Positions 18,575 through 27,658 of a stretch of 64,000 nucleotides of DNA are shown here, piece by piece. This stretch comes from Rhodanobacteraceae bacterium. GTDB taxonomy: Bacteria > Pseudomonadota > Gammaproteobacteria > Xanthomonadales > Rhodanobacteraceae. The notes beneath the pieces are model-generated. The model worked only from the letters and a program-made list of their open reading frames with translations. It did no database searches and was not told the DNA's origin. The stretch is from positions 18,169-82,168 of the forward strand of contig PLNP01000044.1 in NCBI GenBank assembly GCA_003142815.1, written 5' to 3'. Each line of letters begins with the position of its first letter. Position 1 is the stretch's first letter. The position numbers were made by a program, and so were the translations under genes.

Positions 18575-19578
18575 TCCTGTGGTTGCCCGGCAGCAAGATG
18601 GCGCGCGGTCGCAAAAAACGCGCCGAGCCAGCCCAGCAACGCGCTGGCGATGATGAGGACCAGCGCGACCGCTGCGTCGACGCCACGCAGCGAGAAGCGA
18701 TGTGCGTAGCTGCCCTGCAGCCGTCCGATCGGCTCGGCCAAGGCGAGTTCCACCGCGGCGACGATGAGCAACGCGAACAAACTGCCGAGCAGTCCGTAGC
18801 AGAGCCCTGAATAAAGAAACGGCCGCCGTACGAAGCCGTTGCTGGCGCCAATCATTTGCATGACCGAAATCTCCTCGGAACGGGACTGGATGTCCATGCG
18901 CACCGTGTTGCCGATCACCAGCAGCGTGGCCAGCGCCAGCAGCGCCGCGATCACGACGACGATGCGCTCGCCGAAGTGGAGAATGTCGGTGAGTTTGTGT
19001 CGCCATGCTGCGTCGTACTGCACGAAATCGACGCGCGTGTCCGCTTTGAGCGCAGCAACCAGCGCCGGATTGTCCGTATCGGCGATAGCGCGCGGAGTGA
19101 CCATGAGCACGCTCGGCAGCGGATTGGTCTGCAGCGAATCGAGCGCTTCGCCGAAGCCGGAAAGCTGGCGGAACTCGGCCAGCCCTTGTTCCGGCGTACG
19201 GATCAGGACGCTCGCGACATCGGTGCGCTGGCGCAGCTCGTCGGCGAGCGTGGTCGCCGTCTTCGCGTCCTGCTCCGGTTTCAGGAACGCGGTGATCTCG
19301 CGCGCTTCGCGCAAGCCGCCTGACAGTTCGCGCGCGTTGTTGAACACGAGGAAGAAAAGCAGCGGCAATGCAAGCGCGAAACCGAGCACGAGCAGGGTCA
19401 ACATGGTCGCCCACGGCTTCGCCGCGAGCCGGCCCAGGCTGGAAAAAAATGCATGGGAATGCTGGTCGCGCCAGGCCGCAAACCGTTGCCGCCACGGCAA
19501 GCGCACGCGACGCGGCGCGGCGCCCTTGCTCGGCGCGGGCGCGGGCTTGCGTGCGTTGCGGGCCGCCTGGCGAATCAA
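18571..19578 (-). CDS. ftsX: Cell-division ABC transporter permease FtsX
   Basis: The protein has 335 residues. The cytoplasmic N-terminus is basic and extended. Helix 1 is [21 protein letters not shown] (family pattern), then a periplasmic domain ([22 protein letters not shown]), and three further helices around [43 protein letters not shown] and [43 protein letters not shown] is the FtsX signature. With FtsE it controls septal wall hydrolases. The start is a TTG at 19578 whose bases overlap the ftsE stop, indicating translational coupling. Confidence 0.93.
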   Translation of the reverse strand: MIRQAARNARKPAPAPSKGAAPRRVRLPWRQRFAAWRDQHSHAFFSSLGRLAAKPWATMLTLLVLGFALALPLLFFLVFNNARELSGGLREAREITAFLKPEQDAKTATTLADELRQRTDVASVLIRTPEQGLAEFRQLSGFGEALDSLQTNPLPSVLMVTPRAIADTDNPALVAALKADTRVDFVQYDAAWRHKLTDILHFGERIVVVIAALLALATLLVIGNTVRMDIQSRSEEISVMQMIGASNGFVRRPFLYSGLCYGLLGSLFALLIVAAVELALAEPIGRLQGSYAHRFSLRGVDAAVALVLIIASALLGWLGAFFATARHLAAGQPQE

Positions 19579-20255
19579 GATACTTTTCCCAGCGGCCTGA
19601 AATCGTCGACTAGGCGGCCGTGGTCGAGCACCAGCACGCGCTTGCGGAGGCGCTTTAGCAGCAGCAGGTCATGGGTCGCGATCAGCACGGTGGTGCCGAC
19701 CGCGCCGAACTCGGCGAACAATCCCATGATCTCGAGAGACAACTGCGGATCGAGATTGCCGGTCGGCTCGTCCGCGATGATCAGCGGCGGCTTGGCGACG
19801 ATTGCCCGGGCGATGCCGACGCGCTGCTGCTCACCGGTCGACAACGCCAGCGGATTGGACTTTTCCCGCGCCAGCAGGCCGACCTTGTCGAGCGCCGCGC
19901 GCACGCGCTTGCCGATTTCCTCGCGCGCGGTGCCGGTGATCAAGAGCGGCAACGCGACGTTGTCGAACACGCTGCGATCCATCAGCAGGCGGTGATCCTG
20001 GAACACCATGCCGACGCCGCGGCGCAGATGTGCGATACCGCCGCGTCGCACGCGCGCGAGATCGGCGTGATTGACCGTAATCTGGCCGCGCGTCGGTCGC
20101 TCGGCCAGGCTGATCAGCTTGAGCAGCGTGCTCTTGCCGGCGCCGGAATGCCCGGTCACGAACACGACCTCACCCGCGTCGATCTCGAAATTGAGTTCGG
20201 CGAGCGCGTCGTGGCCGGAGGCGTAGCGTTTGCTGACGTTGTCGAAGCGGATCAT
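19575..20255 (-). CDS. ftsE: Cell-division ATP-binding protein FtsE
   Basis: About 226 residues form an ABC ATPase that partners FtsX. The Walker A is [12 protein letters not shown], the Q-loop VFQDHRLL, the signature [14 protein letters not shown], the Walker [13 protein letters not shown] and the H-loop [26 protein letters not shown] is the usual FtsE start, at the ATG at 20255; the frame continues upstream into a repeat and is not coding there. The first gene of the coupled ftsE-ftsX-regulator-ung operon. Confidence 0.95.
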   Translation of the reverse strand: MIRFDNVSKRYASGHDALAELNFEIDAGEVVFVTGHSGAGKSTLLKLISLAERPTRGQITVNHADLARVRRGGIAHLRRGVGMVFQDHRLLMDRSVFDNVALPLLITGTAREEIGKRVRAALDKVGLLAREKSNPLALSTGEQQRVGIARAIVAKPPLIIADEPTGNLDPQLSLEIMGLFAEFGAVGTTVLIATHDLLLLKRLRKRVLVLDHGRLVDDFRPLGKVS

Positions 20256-20258
20256 GCG

Positions 20259-20357
20259 GTGATCGGGATTTCGGGATTTCGGGATACGGGCGTGGGAAAT
20301 TGTCGCATGACGCACGCGCCGCACGCGCTCGACGTACGTCGAATCCCGAATCCCGGC
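20259..20357. repeat. GGGATTCGGGATT inverted repeat, copy 1
   Basis: GATCGGGATTTCGGGATTTC on the left is answered by GTCGAATCCCGAATCCCGGC on the right. The same unit in the same inverted layout is found between trxA and rho (32353-32442). It lies between ftsE and gspF, both on the minus strand. Confidence 0.65.
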
Positions 20358-21571
20358 TATTTGACTATCTCATTCAAATTGAAGATCGGCAGCAGGATCG
20401 CGAGCACGATGAACAGTACCATCGCGCCGACCGCGAGAATCACTGCGGGCCCGAGCACCGCCGTGAGCGCGGTCAACCAGCGATCGAGTTCGCGCTGTTG
20501 CTGCGCGGCGGCCTCGCCGAGCATGCGCGGCAGCTTGCCCGAACGCTCGCCGCTCGCGATCAGGCGCAGCGCGACCGGTGGAAACTGACCGCTTTCGCCG
20601 AGCGCGCGCGAAAACGCGCTGCCCTCGCGCACCTTGAACGCGGCACGCTTCAACGCGTCGCGCATCGGCAGGTTCGGTACGACCTGTGCGGCAATCCCGA
20701 GTGCGTCGAGCAGCGGCACTGCGCTCTCCACCAGCAAGGCCAGCGTACGCGTTGCGCGCGCCGTGTTCGCGGCGCGCGCGAGACGCCCGACGAGCGGCAG
20801 GCGCAGCAGCAGCGCGTGCCAGCGAAAGCGCATCGATTCCTCACGCAACGCGATACGCGTGGCGACCACTGCGGCGATCAGCGCAATCAGGATCAGCCAG
20901 CCCCAGCTGCGCAGGAATGCCGATAGCGCCATCAACGCGCGCGTTGCCAGCGGCAGGGTCTGATGCAGGTTCTGGAACACGCCGACGATCTGCGGCACGA
21001 CCCAGGTCAGGAGGCCGGCGACGACCGCGATCGCGACCAGGGTCAACAGCAGCGGATACGCGAGCGCGGCGAGGATCTTCTGCTTCAGGGCATCGCGTGC
21101 TTCGGCGTAATCGGCGAGCTTTTCGAGCACGGTTTCGAGCCGGCCGGACTGCTCCCCCGCGGTGACGGTTGCGCGAAAGATCTCCGGAAAACTTTCCGGG
21201 AACTCGCCAAGCGCCTGGGCGAGACTCGCGCCTTCCATGACGCGGGCGCGCAAGCTCATGGTCAATGCGCGCTGGCGCTCGTTCTCGGCCTGTTCGGACA
21301 ATGCACCGAGTGCTTCGTCGATCGGCAAACCCGCACCGATCAGCGTCGCCAGTTGCCGGGTCAACAGCGCGAGCTGCGCCGCGCCGAGACCGCGCCGCTC
21401 GAACATGCCGGTCTTGCGTCCGGCGCCGCCTTCGCGGACTTCGTCGACGCTGAGCGGATTCAAGCCGCGCTCGCGCAGCGCCCCGCGCACCGCGCGCGCG
21501 GTGTCGCCTTGCAGCACGCCGCGCTGCGTCTTGCCGGTGGTGTCGAGAGCTTGGTACGCGAACGCGGGCAT
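20357..21571 (-). CDS. gspF: Type II secretion inner-membrane platform protein GspF
   Basis: The product has 404 residues. MPAFAYQALDTTGKTQRGV is the standard start. Two homologous GspF domains follow (about residues 65-190 and 270-390), each with ...AGLPIDEALGALSEQ / ESAVPLLDALGIAAQV. Helices are at AALAYPLLLTLVAIAVVAGLL, the mid-protein LILIALIAAVVATRIAL, and the C-terminal ILAVGAMVLFIVLAILLP. It docks the GspE ATPase in the secretion machine. It is separated from gspE by the mrr/PIN block, and no pseudopilin genes (gspG onwards) follow. Confidence 0.93.
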   Translation of the reverse strand: MPAFAYQALDTTGKTQRGVLQGDTARAVRGALRERGLNPLSVDEVREGGAGRKTGMFERRGLGAAQLALLTRQLATLIGAGLPIDEALGALSEQAENERQRALTMSLRARVMEGASLAQALGEFPESFPEIFRATVTAGEQSGRLETVLEKLADYAEARDALKQKILAALAYPLLLTLVAIAVVAGLLTWVVPQIVGVFQNLHQTLPLATRALMALSAFLRSWGWLILIALIAAVVATRIALREESMRFRWHALLLRLPLVGRLARAANTARATRTLALLVESAVPLLDALGIAAQVVPNLPMRDALKRAAFKVREGSAFSRALGESGQFPPVALRLIASGERSGKLPRMLGEAAAQQQRELDRWLTALTAVLGPAVILAVGAMVLFIVLAILLPIFNLNEIVK

Positions 21572-21594
21572 CTGGCAGTTCTGATTTTTCGTCG

Positions 21595-21780
21595 TCCCAG
21601 CCCTTCGACAGGTTCAGGACAGGCCGGGCTTCGCCCGAACCGGGAACTCAGCGACTTTCCGGTACGTCGAAGACGCTGGATTATGCGCCGCTCCTGCGGC
21701 GCACCCTGCGGGCCGCCTTCGGCGTTCGCTTCGGCATCCTGCCTACGCAGTCCGGCTTTCGCCGGAATGACGAGTGGGAT
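21595..21780. repeat. Mosaic of dispersed repeats in the gspF/mrr gap
   Basis: In order: a CCCTTCGACAGGTTCAGGAC motif; a GCGCCGCTCCTGCGGCGCACC palindrome; the segment 21686-21743, whose reverse complement recurs at 10721-10769; and a CCGGCTTTCGCCGGAATGACG palindrome of the class found inside soeA. It appears to be a hotspot where several repeat types have landed together. Confidence 0.65.
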
Positions 21781-21787
21781 TTGGTTT

Positions 21788-21960
21788 CTCCACGGCAAGC
21801 AACAGGTTGGTGAACGGCTGCGTATTCTTCCAGCGATAGCCCTGGAAGTCGCGCAGATCGGTCGACAGGATACGGCTTTGCCAAGATCTTCGGCGAGAAT
21901 CAGCAGCGACGCGTCGGCGAGATTCATTGGCAGATCACGACACCAGTTCATCAGCGCGCG
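21788..21960 (-). pseudogene. PIN-domain (VapC-like) toxin, C-terminal remnant
   Basis: The minus strand reads WCRDLPMNLADASLLILAED, with the conserved Asp-Ala-Ser of PIN nucleases. A one-base shift is then needed to continue with RILSTDLRDFQGY and TNLLLAVEKP, the normal end of such proteins. The first half of the gene is gone. PIN toxins cut RNA; this piece keeps only late acidic residues. No antitoxin is visible. It lies upstream of and divergent from mrr. Confidence 0.65.
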
Positions 21961-21994
21961 CGCAGCGGAGGTTTCGCCTATCGCTTACCATCCA

Positions 21995-22900
21995 ATGCGA
22001 ATCACCGAGGGCGGGCATGTGTCGAAGAAAGCCAAAGGACCAGCCGAATTCGTGCGCTGGATGGGCCCGCTGCTTGACTGTCTCCGGGCAGTTGGCGGCT
22101 CGGCGAAGCCGAAAGAGGTGTCGGCGTGGATTGCACGGGAGTTGAAACTCACGCCGGCGATCACCGAATCGGACCTGAAATCCGGAGCCAACCGCTTCCA
22201 CAACCAGGTGCAATGGGCGCGGCAATACCTGGTCTGGCAGGGATTGATCGATGACAGCAGACGCGGCGTGTGGACGCTGACTCCACTCGGCTGGAAAGCG
22301 CAGCTCGACGAGGTAGCCGCCCGCGAGATCTTCCTGGATCGAGTGAAGATCAATCAGGCGCTGCGAAAACCTGATGCGCACAACGCTGCGGCGCCAGAGG
22401 ACGAACCCGTCGAGGCGGAATCACTTCCCGCCGACGAATTGGAGGAGCAAAGTCTGCTCGACGTCCTCAAGACCTTGCCGCGCTACGGTTTCGAGCTGCT
22501 CTGTGGCCGCCTTCTGCGCGAGCACGGCTTCGAGGACGTCGAGGTCACGCAACGCTCGCGCGATGGCGGCATCGACGGCTACGGCCTGCTGCGCTTGAGT
22601 CCATTCGTCAGTATGCGCGTGGCGTTTCAGGCGAAGCGCTTCAGCAATGTCGTCGGACGCAGGGACGTCGGCGAGTTCCGCAATGCGCTGCTCGGCCGCG
22701 CCGAAAAAGGGGTCTTCATTACGACCGGTCGCTTCACGCCGGACGCGGAAACCGAGGCAGCGCGCGACGGCGTGATCCCGATCGAGCTGATCGATGGCGA
22801 ACGACTGGTCGAATTGTTCCAACTCGCGCAACTCGGGGTGAAACCGAAACAGACGTTCGTGATCGACCACGCGTTCTTCGACGAATTCCGGCGCCAGTGA
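21995..22900 (+). CDS. Mrr-type restriction endonuclease
   Basis: The product has about 301 residues. The N-terminal Mrr winged-helix domain (about 15-95) reads LLDCLRAVGGSAKPKEVSAW and LIDDSRRGVWTLTPLG. The C-terminal PD-(D/E)xK nuclease (about 160-275) reads LPRYGFELLCGRLLREHGFE, QRSRDGGIDGYG and then VAFQAKRF, the D...QxK active site of Mrr enzymes. Family members cut methylated DNA. The ATG at 21995 is used; the GTG at 22019 with a GAGGG just upstream is a good alternative. No methyltransferase partner is visible, consistent with a type IV (methyl-dependent) role. The gene has been inserted between gspE and gspF, against their direction. Confidence 0.82.
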   Translation: MRITEGGHVSKKAKGPAEFVRWMGPLLDCLRAVGGSAKPKEVSAWIARELKLTPAITESDLKSGANRFHNQVQWARQYLVWQGLIDDSRRGVWTLTPLGWKAQLDEVAAREIFLDRVKINQALRKPDAHNAAAPEDEPVEAESLPADELEEQSLLDVLKTLPRYGFELLCGRLLREHGFEDVEVTQRSRDGGIDGYGLLRLSPFVSMRVAFQAKRFSNVVGRRDVGEFRNALLGRAEKGVFITTGRFTPDAETEAARDGVIPIELIDGERLVELFQLAQLGVKPKQTFVIDHAFFDEFRRQ

Positions 22901-22920
22901 AGGTGTTTAGCGGTAAAGAC

Positions 22921-22955
22921 ACTGGATCCCGGCATGCGCCGGGATGACGAGAGGA
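22921..22955. repeat. REP-like element (ATCCCGGC/GCCGGGAT family)
   Basis: GGATCCCGGCATGCGCCGGG followed by ATGACGAGA is the same class as the element found in frame inside soeA (38414-38506). It closes the mrr insertion block on the gspE side. Confidence 0.65.
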
Positions 22956-23002
22956 TTGCTGCGCGACGCGGTTCCCGCTGCGTGACGCCTTTGCCGCCGA
23001 GG

Positions 23003-24523
23003 CTATTCCTCGCGCGTAACCCGCAACACTTCCCCGGTCGAGGTGATGCCGGCAACGCATTTGCGCCAGCCGTCTTCGAGCATTGCATCCGAGCGCGTGC
23101 GCGCGTGGCGTTCGAGGTCGGCTTCGGAAGCGCCTTCGTGAATCAGGCGACGCATCGTCTCGTCGACCGCGATGAGTTCGTAGATGCCGGTGCGGCCCTT
23201 GTAACCGGCGTGACGGCCGCCGGCCTGCGCCACGTTGGTGTCGGCGTTCGGGCGGTACAGCGTCGCCTGCGTGTCGACCGGCTTGCCGAACGCGGCGAGT
23301 TCGGATGGCGTCGCCGCATAGGCTTCGCGTGTGGCGGGCTCGAGCACGCGCACGAGGCGCTGCGCGAACACGCCGATCAGGCTTGACGCGAGCAGGAACG
23401 GTTCAACGCCCATGTCGCGCAGACGCGCGACCGCGCCAGCCGCGGAATTGGTGTGCAACGTGGATAGCACCAGATGCCCGGTCAGCGAGGCCTGCACCGC
23501 GATCTCGGCGGTTTCCAGGTCGCGGATCTCGCCGACCATGACGACATCGGGGTCTTGCCTGAGAATCGCGCGCAGGCCGCGTGCGAAGGTCATGTCGACC
23601 CGCGTGTTGACCTGGGTCTGGCCGACGCCGTCGATGTAGTACTCGATCGGGTCTTCGACCGTCATGATGTTGCGCGAACTGTCGTTGAGCTTGAGCAGCG
23701 AACCGTACAGCGTCGTCGTCTTGCCCGAGCCGGTCGGGCCGGTCACCAGCAGGATGCCGTGCGGTCGCGAGATCAGATCCTCGAGACGCGTGCGCAGGTC
23801 GTCGTCCATACCGAGCTGGGCGAGATCGAGCTTGCCGGCCTGCTTGTCGAGCAGGCGCAGCACGACTCTTTCGCCACGCCCGGCCGGGATCGTCGATACG
23901 CGCACATCGACCGGGCGCCCCGCAATGCGCAGGCCGATGCGGCCATCCTGCGGCAGGCGGCGTTCGGCGATATCGAGTTTGGCCATGACCTTGATGCGGC
24001 TGACCACCGCGCTCGCGATCGCCTTCTGCGGCGCCAGCACTTCGCGCAGCACGCCGTCGATGCGGAAACGCACGACCAGGCGATTCTCGTACGGTTCGAT
24101 ATGGATGTCGGATGCGCCTTCCTTGACCGCTTCGGTGAGCAGCGCGTTGATCAGGCGAATGATCGGCGCGTCGTCCTCGCTTTCGAGCAGGTCTTCGGGT
24201 TCGGGCAATTCGTCGGCGACCGCCTTGAGGTCCATGCGCTCGTCGAGATCGGACACCATCGTGCGCGCGTCGTCGCCCTGCTCATAGAGGTCGCGCAGCA
24301 GGCGCTCGAATTCGGTCGCCGCAAGCGTGCTGAAATGCAGTGGCGCGCCGAGATAACGACGCAATTCCGCGAGCACGTCGGGGCGCACGCCGGCGCGGCA
24401 GGTGATTTCCGCGACGCCATCACGCCAGCCGGTCAAGGCGACGCCGTGGCGACGCGCGAAACCGAAACTCGGTCGCGTCGGACGCGATGCGGAACCCGCT
24501 GCTGCGCTCGGCGAAGCTGCCAT
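23003..24523 (-). CDS. gspE: Type II secretion ATPase GspE
   Basis: About 506 residues. The N1E-like N-terminus is followed by the secretion ATPase core: Walker [14 protein letters not shown], Asp box MTVEDPIEY, Walker [15 protein letters not shown] and His box [15 protein letters not shown]. It powers pseudopilus assembly from the cytoplasm. The tetracysteine zinc-binding motif normally found shortly before [10 protein letters not shown] is absent: [20 protein letters not shown] has no cysteine. The ATG at 24523 shares a base with the gspD stop (TGATG), so the two are coupled; a TTG at 24526 is also possible. Confidence 0.93.
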   Translation of the reverse strand: MAASPSAAAGSASRPTRPSFGFARRHGVALTGWRDGVAEITCRAGVRPDVLAELRRYLGAPLHFSTLAATEFERLLRDLYEQGDDARTMVSDLDERMDLKAVADELPEPEDLLESEDDAPIIRLINALLTEAVKEGASDIHIEPYENRLVVRFRIDGVLREVLAPQKAIASAVVSRIKVMAKLDIAERRLPQDGRIGLRIAGRPVDVRVSTIPAGRGERVVLRLLDKQAGKLDLAQLGMDDDLRTRLEDLISRPHGILLVTGPTGSGKTTTLYGSLLKLNDSSRNIMTVEDPIEYYIDGVGQTQVNTRVDMTFARGLRAILRQDPDVVMVGEIRDLETAEIAVQASLTGHLVLSTLHTNSAAGAVARLRDMGVEPFLLASSLIGVFAQRLVRVLEPATREAYAATPSELAAFGKPVDTQATLYRPNADTNVAQAGGRHAGYKGRTGIYELIAVDETMRRLIHEGASEADLERHARTRSDAMLEDGWRKCVAGITSTGEVLRVTREE

Positions 24524-26622
24524 CAATGCCGCGGCTCCGCGTGCGCTGGCCGGATTCCGGGCGCGGCCGGTTTGACCATGTCGGGCTGGCCGTCGAGCGT
24601 GGGACTCGCCAGGAAGTCATGGACTTCCGGCAGCACCGGCCGCTGCGCGCGCGGCGTGATCGGCCAGTCCTCCTGGCGGATCTGCAGCTGTTCGGTGCGC
24701 ATGTAGTTGTACTTCTCGCTGGACACCGCCGCCTCCGTCGCCGGATCGCGCAGGATCTTCGGGTGCAGAAACACCATCAGGTCACTCTTCTTGCGATCGT
24801 TGGTGCGGTAGCGGAACAGGTTGCCGAGCAGCGGGATGTCGCCGAGCGCCGGCACCTTCTGCACGTTGTCCTTGAGCTGGTTGTCGATCAGCCCACCGAG
24901 CACGAGCAGCGAATCGTCCTTGACCAGCACGCTGGTCGTGAGTTCGCGCTTGTTGGTGATCAGATCCACCGCGCCGGTCACGGTCGGCGCCAGCGACGAG
25001 ACTTCCTGGTGGATGTCGAGGCGCACCGAGTCACCTTCGTTGATCTGCGGCTTCACCTTGAGAATGAGGCCGACATCCTTGCGCTCGATGGTCTGGAACG
25101 GATTGCTGATCGCGCCGCCGGTCGTCGTGTTCGCGGTCGTGCTTGCGGTCGTGTATTGGCCGGTCAGGAACGGCACCTCCTGCGCAACCTTGATCTCGGC
25201 TTCCTGGTTGTCGAGGGTCAGGATCGACGGTGTCGACAGGATGTTCGATTTGCCATCGCCGCGCAGCGCGCTGACCAGCGCGCCTAGCTGCAGGAAAGAT
25301 GTCTTTGAACCCGGCAGGCTGACACTGCCACTGACATAGCCGAGGTTGAAGCCGTTACCGACCCCGAGCGGATTCTGCGAGGCCGCAATAATGTTGTTGC
25401 CGGGCGAGCTGTTGCTGGTGAAATTGGTGCCGCCGATGATCGTATGGTTCGGATTGTTCCCCAACGGCAACTGCCACTGCACGCCGAGTTCGCTCGCGGT
25501 CTGGTCCGCGACTTCCGCGATCACCGCCTCGATCAACACCTGGTTGCGGCGGATGTCGAGCTGGCGCACGACCGCAGCCAGCGAGCGGAAGATCGCCGGT
25601 GGCGCGCTGATGATCAGCGCATTGGTTTCGACGTGTGCCTGGATCGTCGCCGGCGACACGCTGCCGCCGCTCGCGCTGTCGCCGGCCTTAACCGCGGTCG
25701 GCGGCGCGATGCCGCTCAGCGTCGAAGCGACACCTTGCAGGATCGGCACCAGATCCTTCGCATTCGCATAGTGCAAATAGATAACCTGCGTATCGCCGCC
25801 GCCGGCGATCGGTGTATCGAGGTGCGCGATCAATGCGCGCATCCTGAGGCGGCCATTCTTCGCACCGGAGAGCAGGATCGAGTTCGTGCGCGTATCCGCG
25901 AACACGCGCGCGGCCTCGCCGTTGGCCTGCGCGGTCTTGTCGTCGGCGAGCATGGTCAGCGTGCGCGCCATCTCGGCGGCACTGGCATGCACGAGCGGAA
26001 TCACCTCGACCTGCGCGTCCGACACCGTATCGATGCGCTGGATGATGCTGACCAGGCGTTTGACGTTGCCCTCGCGATCGGAGACGACCAGTGAATTGGA
26101 TGCCGCGTGCGCGATCAGCTGGCCGCCCTGCGGCATCAACGGACGCAGGATCGGCACCAGTTCCGCGGCCGAGACATGCTTGACCGGCACGATCTGGGTG
26201 ACCAATTCGTCGGGCGACGGCGCCCGCGAGCGATCAATGCTGCTCGAGCCGTCCTGCTGCGCCATCGCCTCCGGCACGATCTTGATCATGCTGCCGGACG
26301 GTACCGCGGCGAAGCCATGCACGCGCAGCACCGACAGGAATACATCGTAGATTTCATCGGGCTTCATCGGTCGCGCCGAGATGACCGTGATCTTGCCCTG
26401 CACGTTCGGCGCGACGATGAAATTCTTGCCGGTGATTTCGCTGACTGTCGCGATCAGCGCCTGGATGTCGGCGTCCTTGAGATTCAGCGTGTGGCGGCCG
26501 TCCGCGGTCGCGGTGTGGCCGGGTTGTTGCGCATCTGACGGCGTTGCTGTCTGCGCGGTCGCAGGTGTGCCAAAAAGCATCGCGAGGGCGCCGAGGACGA
26601 TCGGCAAAAACGGTCGACTCAT
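24523..26622 (-). CDS. gspD: Type II secretion outer-membrane secretin GspD
   Basis: About 699 residues with a signal peptide ([19 protein letters not shown]). The N0 domain ([20 protein letters not shown], about 45-115), N1-N3 domains (LPIVLRP-type repeats, e.g. [18 protein letters not shown]) and the secretin core ([60 protein letters not shown]) are in the usual order. It forms the outer-membrane ring through which folded proteins leave. The start at the ATG at 26622 directly precedes the signal peptide. It is the middle gene of gspC-D-E. Confidence 0.95.
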   Translation of the reverse strand: MSRPFLPIVLGALAMLFGTPATAQTATPSDAQQPGHTATADGRHTLNLKDADIQALIATVSEITGKNFIVAPNVQGKITVISARPMKPDEIYDVFLSVLRVHGFAAVPSGSMIKIVPEAMAQQDGSSSIDRSRAPSPDELVTQIVPVKHVSAAELVPILRPLMPQGGQLIAHAASNSLVVSDREGNVKRLVSIIQRIDTVSDAQVEVIPLVHASAAEMARTLTMLADDKTAQANGEAARVFADTRTNSILLSGAKNGRLRMRALIAHLDTPIAGGGDTQVIYLHYANAKDLVPILQGVASTLSGIAPPTAVKAGDSASGGSVSPATIQAHVETNALIISAPPAIFRSLAAVVRQLDIRRNQVLIEAVIAEVADQTASELGVQWQLPLGNNPNHTIIGGTNFTSNSSPGNNIIAASQNPLGVGNGFNLGYVSGSVSLPGSKTSFLQLGALVSALRGDGKSNILSTPSILTLDNQEAEIKVAQEVPFLTGQYTTASTTANTTTGGAISNPFQTIERKDVGLILKVKPQINEGDSVRLDIHQEVSSLAPTVTGAVDLITNKRELTTSVLVKDDSLLVLGGLIDNQLKDNVQKVPALGDIPLLGNLFRYRTNDRKKSDLMVFLHPKILRDPATEAAVSSEKYNYMRTEQLQIRQEDWPITPRAQRPVLPEVHDFLASPTLDGQPDMVKPAAPGIRPAHAEPRH

Positions 26623-26651
26623 TGCGGAAGGTCCCGTGTTTCGAGGGTGGC

Positions 26652-27575
26652 TCATTGCAGGCTGACCGTCAGTGCGATCGGCTTTCCCTCACGCAGCACG
26701 GTCACCTGGACCGAGCCGGAGTTCTTCAGATTCGACATGATTTCCTCACCGCGGGCAAACGAATCGATCGGCATGCCGTTGACTGCGGTGACGACGTCGC
26801 CGGGACGAAGGCCAATCTGCTCGATCAAGGCTGCGTCGGCACCGGCCGACAGACGCACGCCGGTCAGTTTGCCGCCCTCGAGCATCGGCACCACCTGCAC
26901 GCGTTTCATCAGCTCGTCGGGATTCTGCCGCAACTGCGCGACGGTTTGCTGCCAATCGCCCGGCGCCTGCACGGTTTGTGCGGCGCTGGAAGACGTCGGT
27001 TGCGACCGCGCGGTCGCGGCGACGCCCGCGGGACTGGCCACGCTGCGACTGGTGGCGGTCGCTGGGGTCGGCTTGACGATGTCGCCCGGCACAAGGTTGC
27101 GGTCGCGCGACAGCTTCAAGGTTTCCTCGACGCCTTCGTGGGTCAGCACGATGTGGTCGGGATACACAGCCGTCAGCCGCGCGCCCGGCACGACGTCCTC
27201 GCCGACGGCATACGCGCGCTCGCCTTTCTCGGGATCGGCGATGACCGCGATGCCGGTTGCTGGGTCCGTTGCGGCGAACGTGCCGCGCAGAATCAGCGAA
27301 AGCATGGTCGCCGGCGCGCTGCTGCCGGCGCCGGGCCTGATCGGCGTGTTGCCGAACAGATGCCAATTCGCGGCCGATTGCGCGGGCACCGCGCCAGCCG
27401 CATCGTCGCCGAGTCGCGCTGGTGCCAACTCCAGCGCCGCGTCGCCACGCGGCACGATCGTCCAGACCAGGCGCACCAACAGCCAAAGTGCGAGCGCGCC
27501 AAACAGCGCGCAGCACAGCAGGGCGGCCGGTTCGGCATAGCGGCCACGATTGACTCCGGACAGACGCCCAAGCAT
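26652..27575 (-). CDS. gspC: Type II secretion protein GspC
   Basis: About 307 residues. One N-terminal membrane helix (LLCCALFGALALWLLVRLVW, about 18-40) leads to the homology region that binds the secretin (LFGNTPIRPGAGSSAPAT, LILRGTFAATDPATGIAVIA, about 75-150). A Ser/Thr/Ala/Pro linker follows, then a PDZ-like domain (GVRLSAGADAALIEQIGLRP, GDVVTAVNGMPIDS) at the end. It links the inner platform to GspD. The ATG at 27575 is preferred; a TTG at 27581 is in frame. The first gene of the gspC-D-E group, 29 bases before gspD. Confidence 0.9.
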   Translation of the reverse strand: MLGRLSGVNRGRYAEPAALLCCALFGALALWLLVRLVWTIVPRGDAALELAPARLGDDAAGAVPAQSAANWHLFGNTPIRPGAGSSAPATMLSLILRGTFAATDPATGIAVIADPEKGERAYAVGEDVVPGARLTAVYPDHIVLTHEGVEETLKLSRDRNLVPGDIVKPTPATATSRSVASPAGVAATARSQPTSSSAAQTVQAPGDWQQTVAQLRQNPDELMKRVQVVPMLEGGKLTGVRLSAGADAALIEQIGLRPGDVVTAVNGMPIDSFARGEEIMSNLKNSGSVQVTVLREGKPIALTVSLQ

Positions 27576-27658
27576 GCGCAAGCTATTCCACGGCGATCAA
27601 GACGCGCAGCGTAGCAAAAGCCGGGCGCCGGGCGGCGATCGGCCATACACCAGTCCGA

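Noticed and set aside
20963..22018. Long plus-strand frame that appears to extend mrr far upstream
   Set aside because: It runs antisense through gspF and the repeat mosaic. Similarity to Mrr begins only at about 22019, so the upstream part is not coding.
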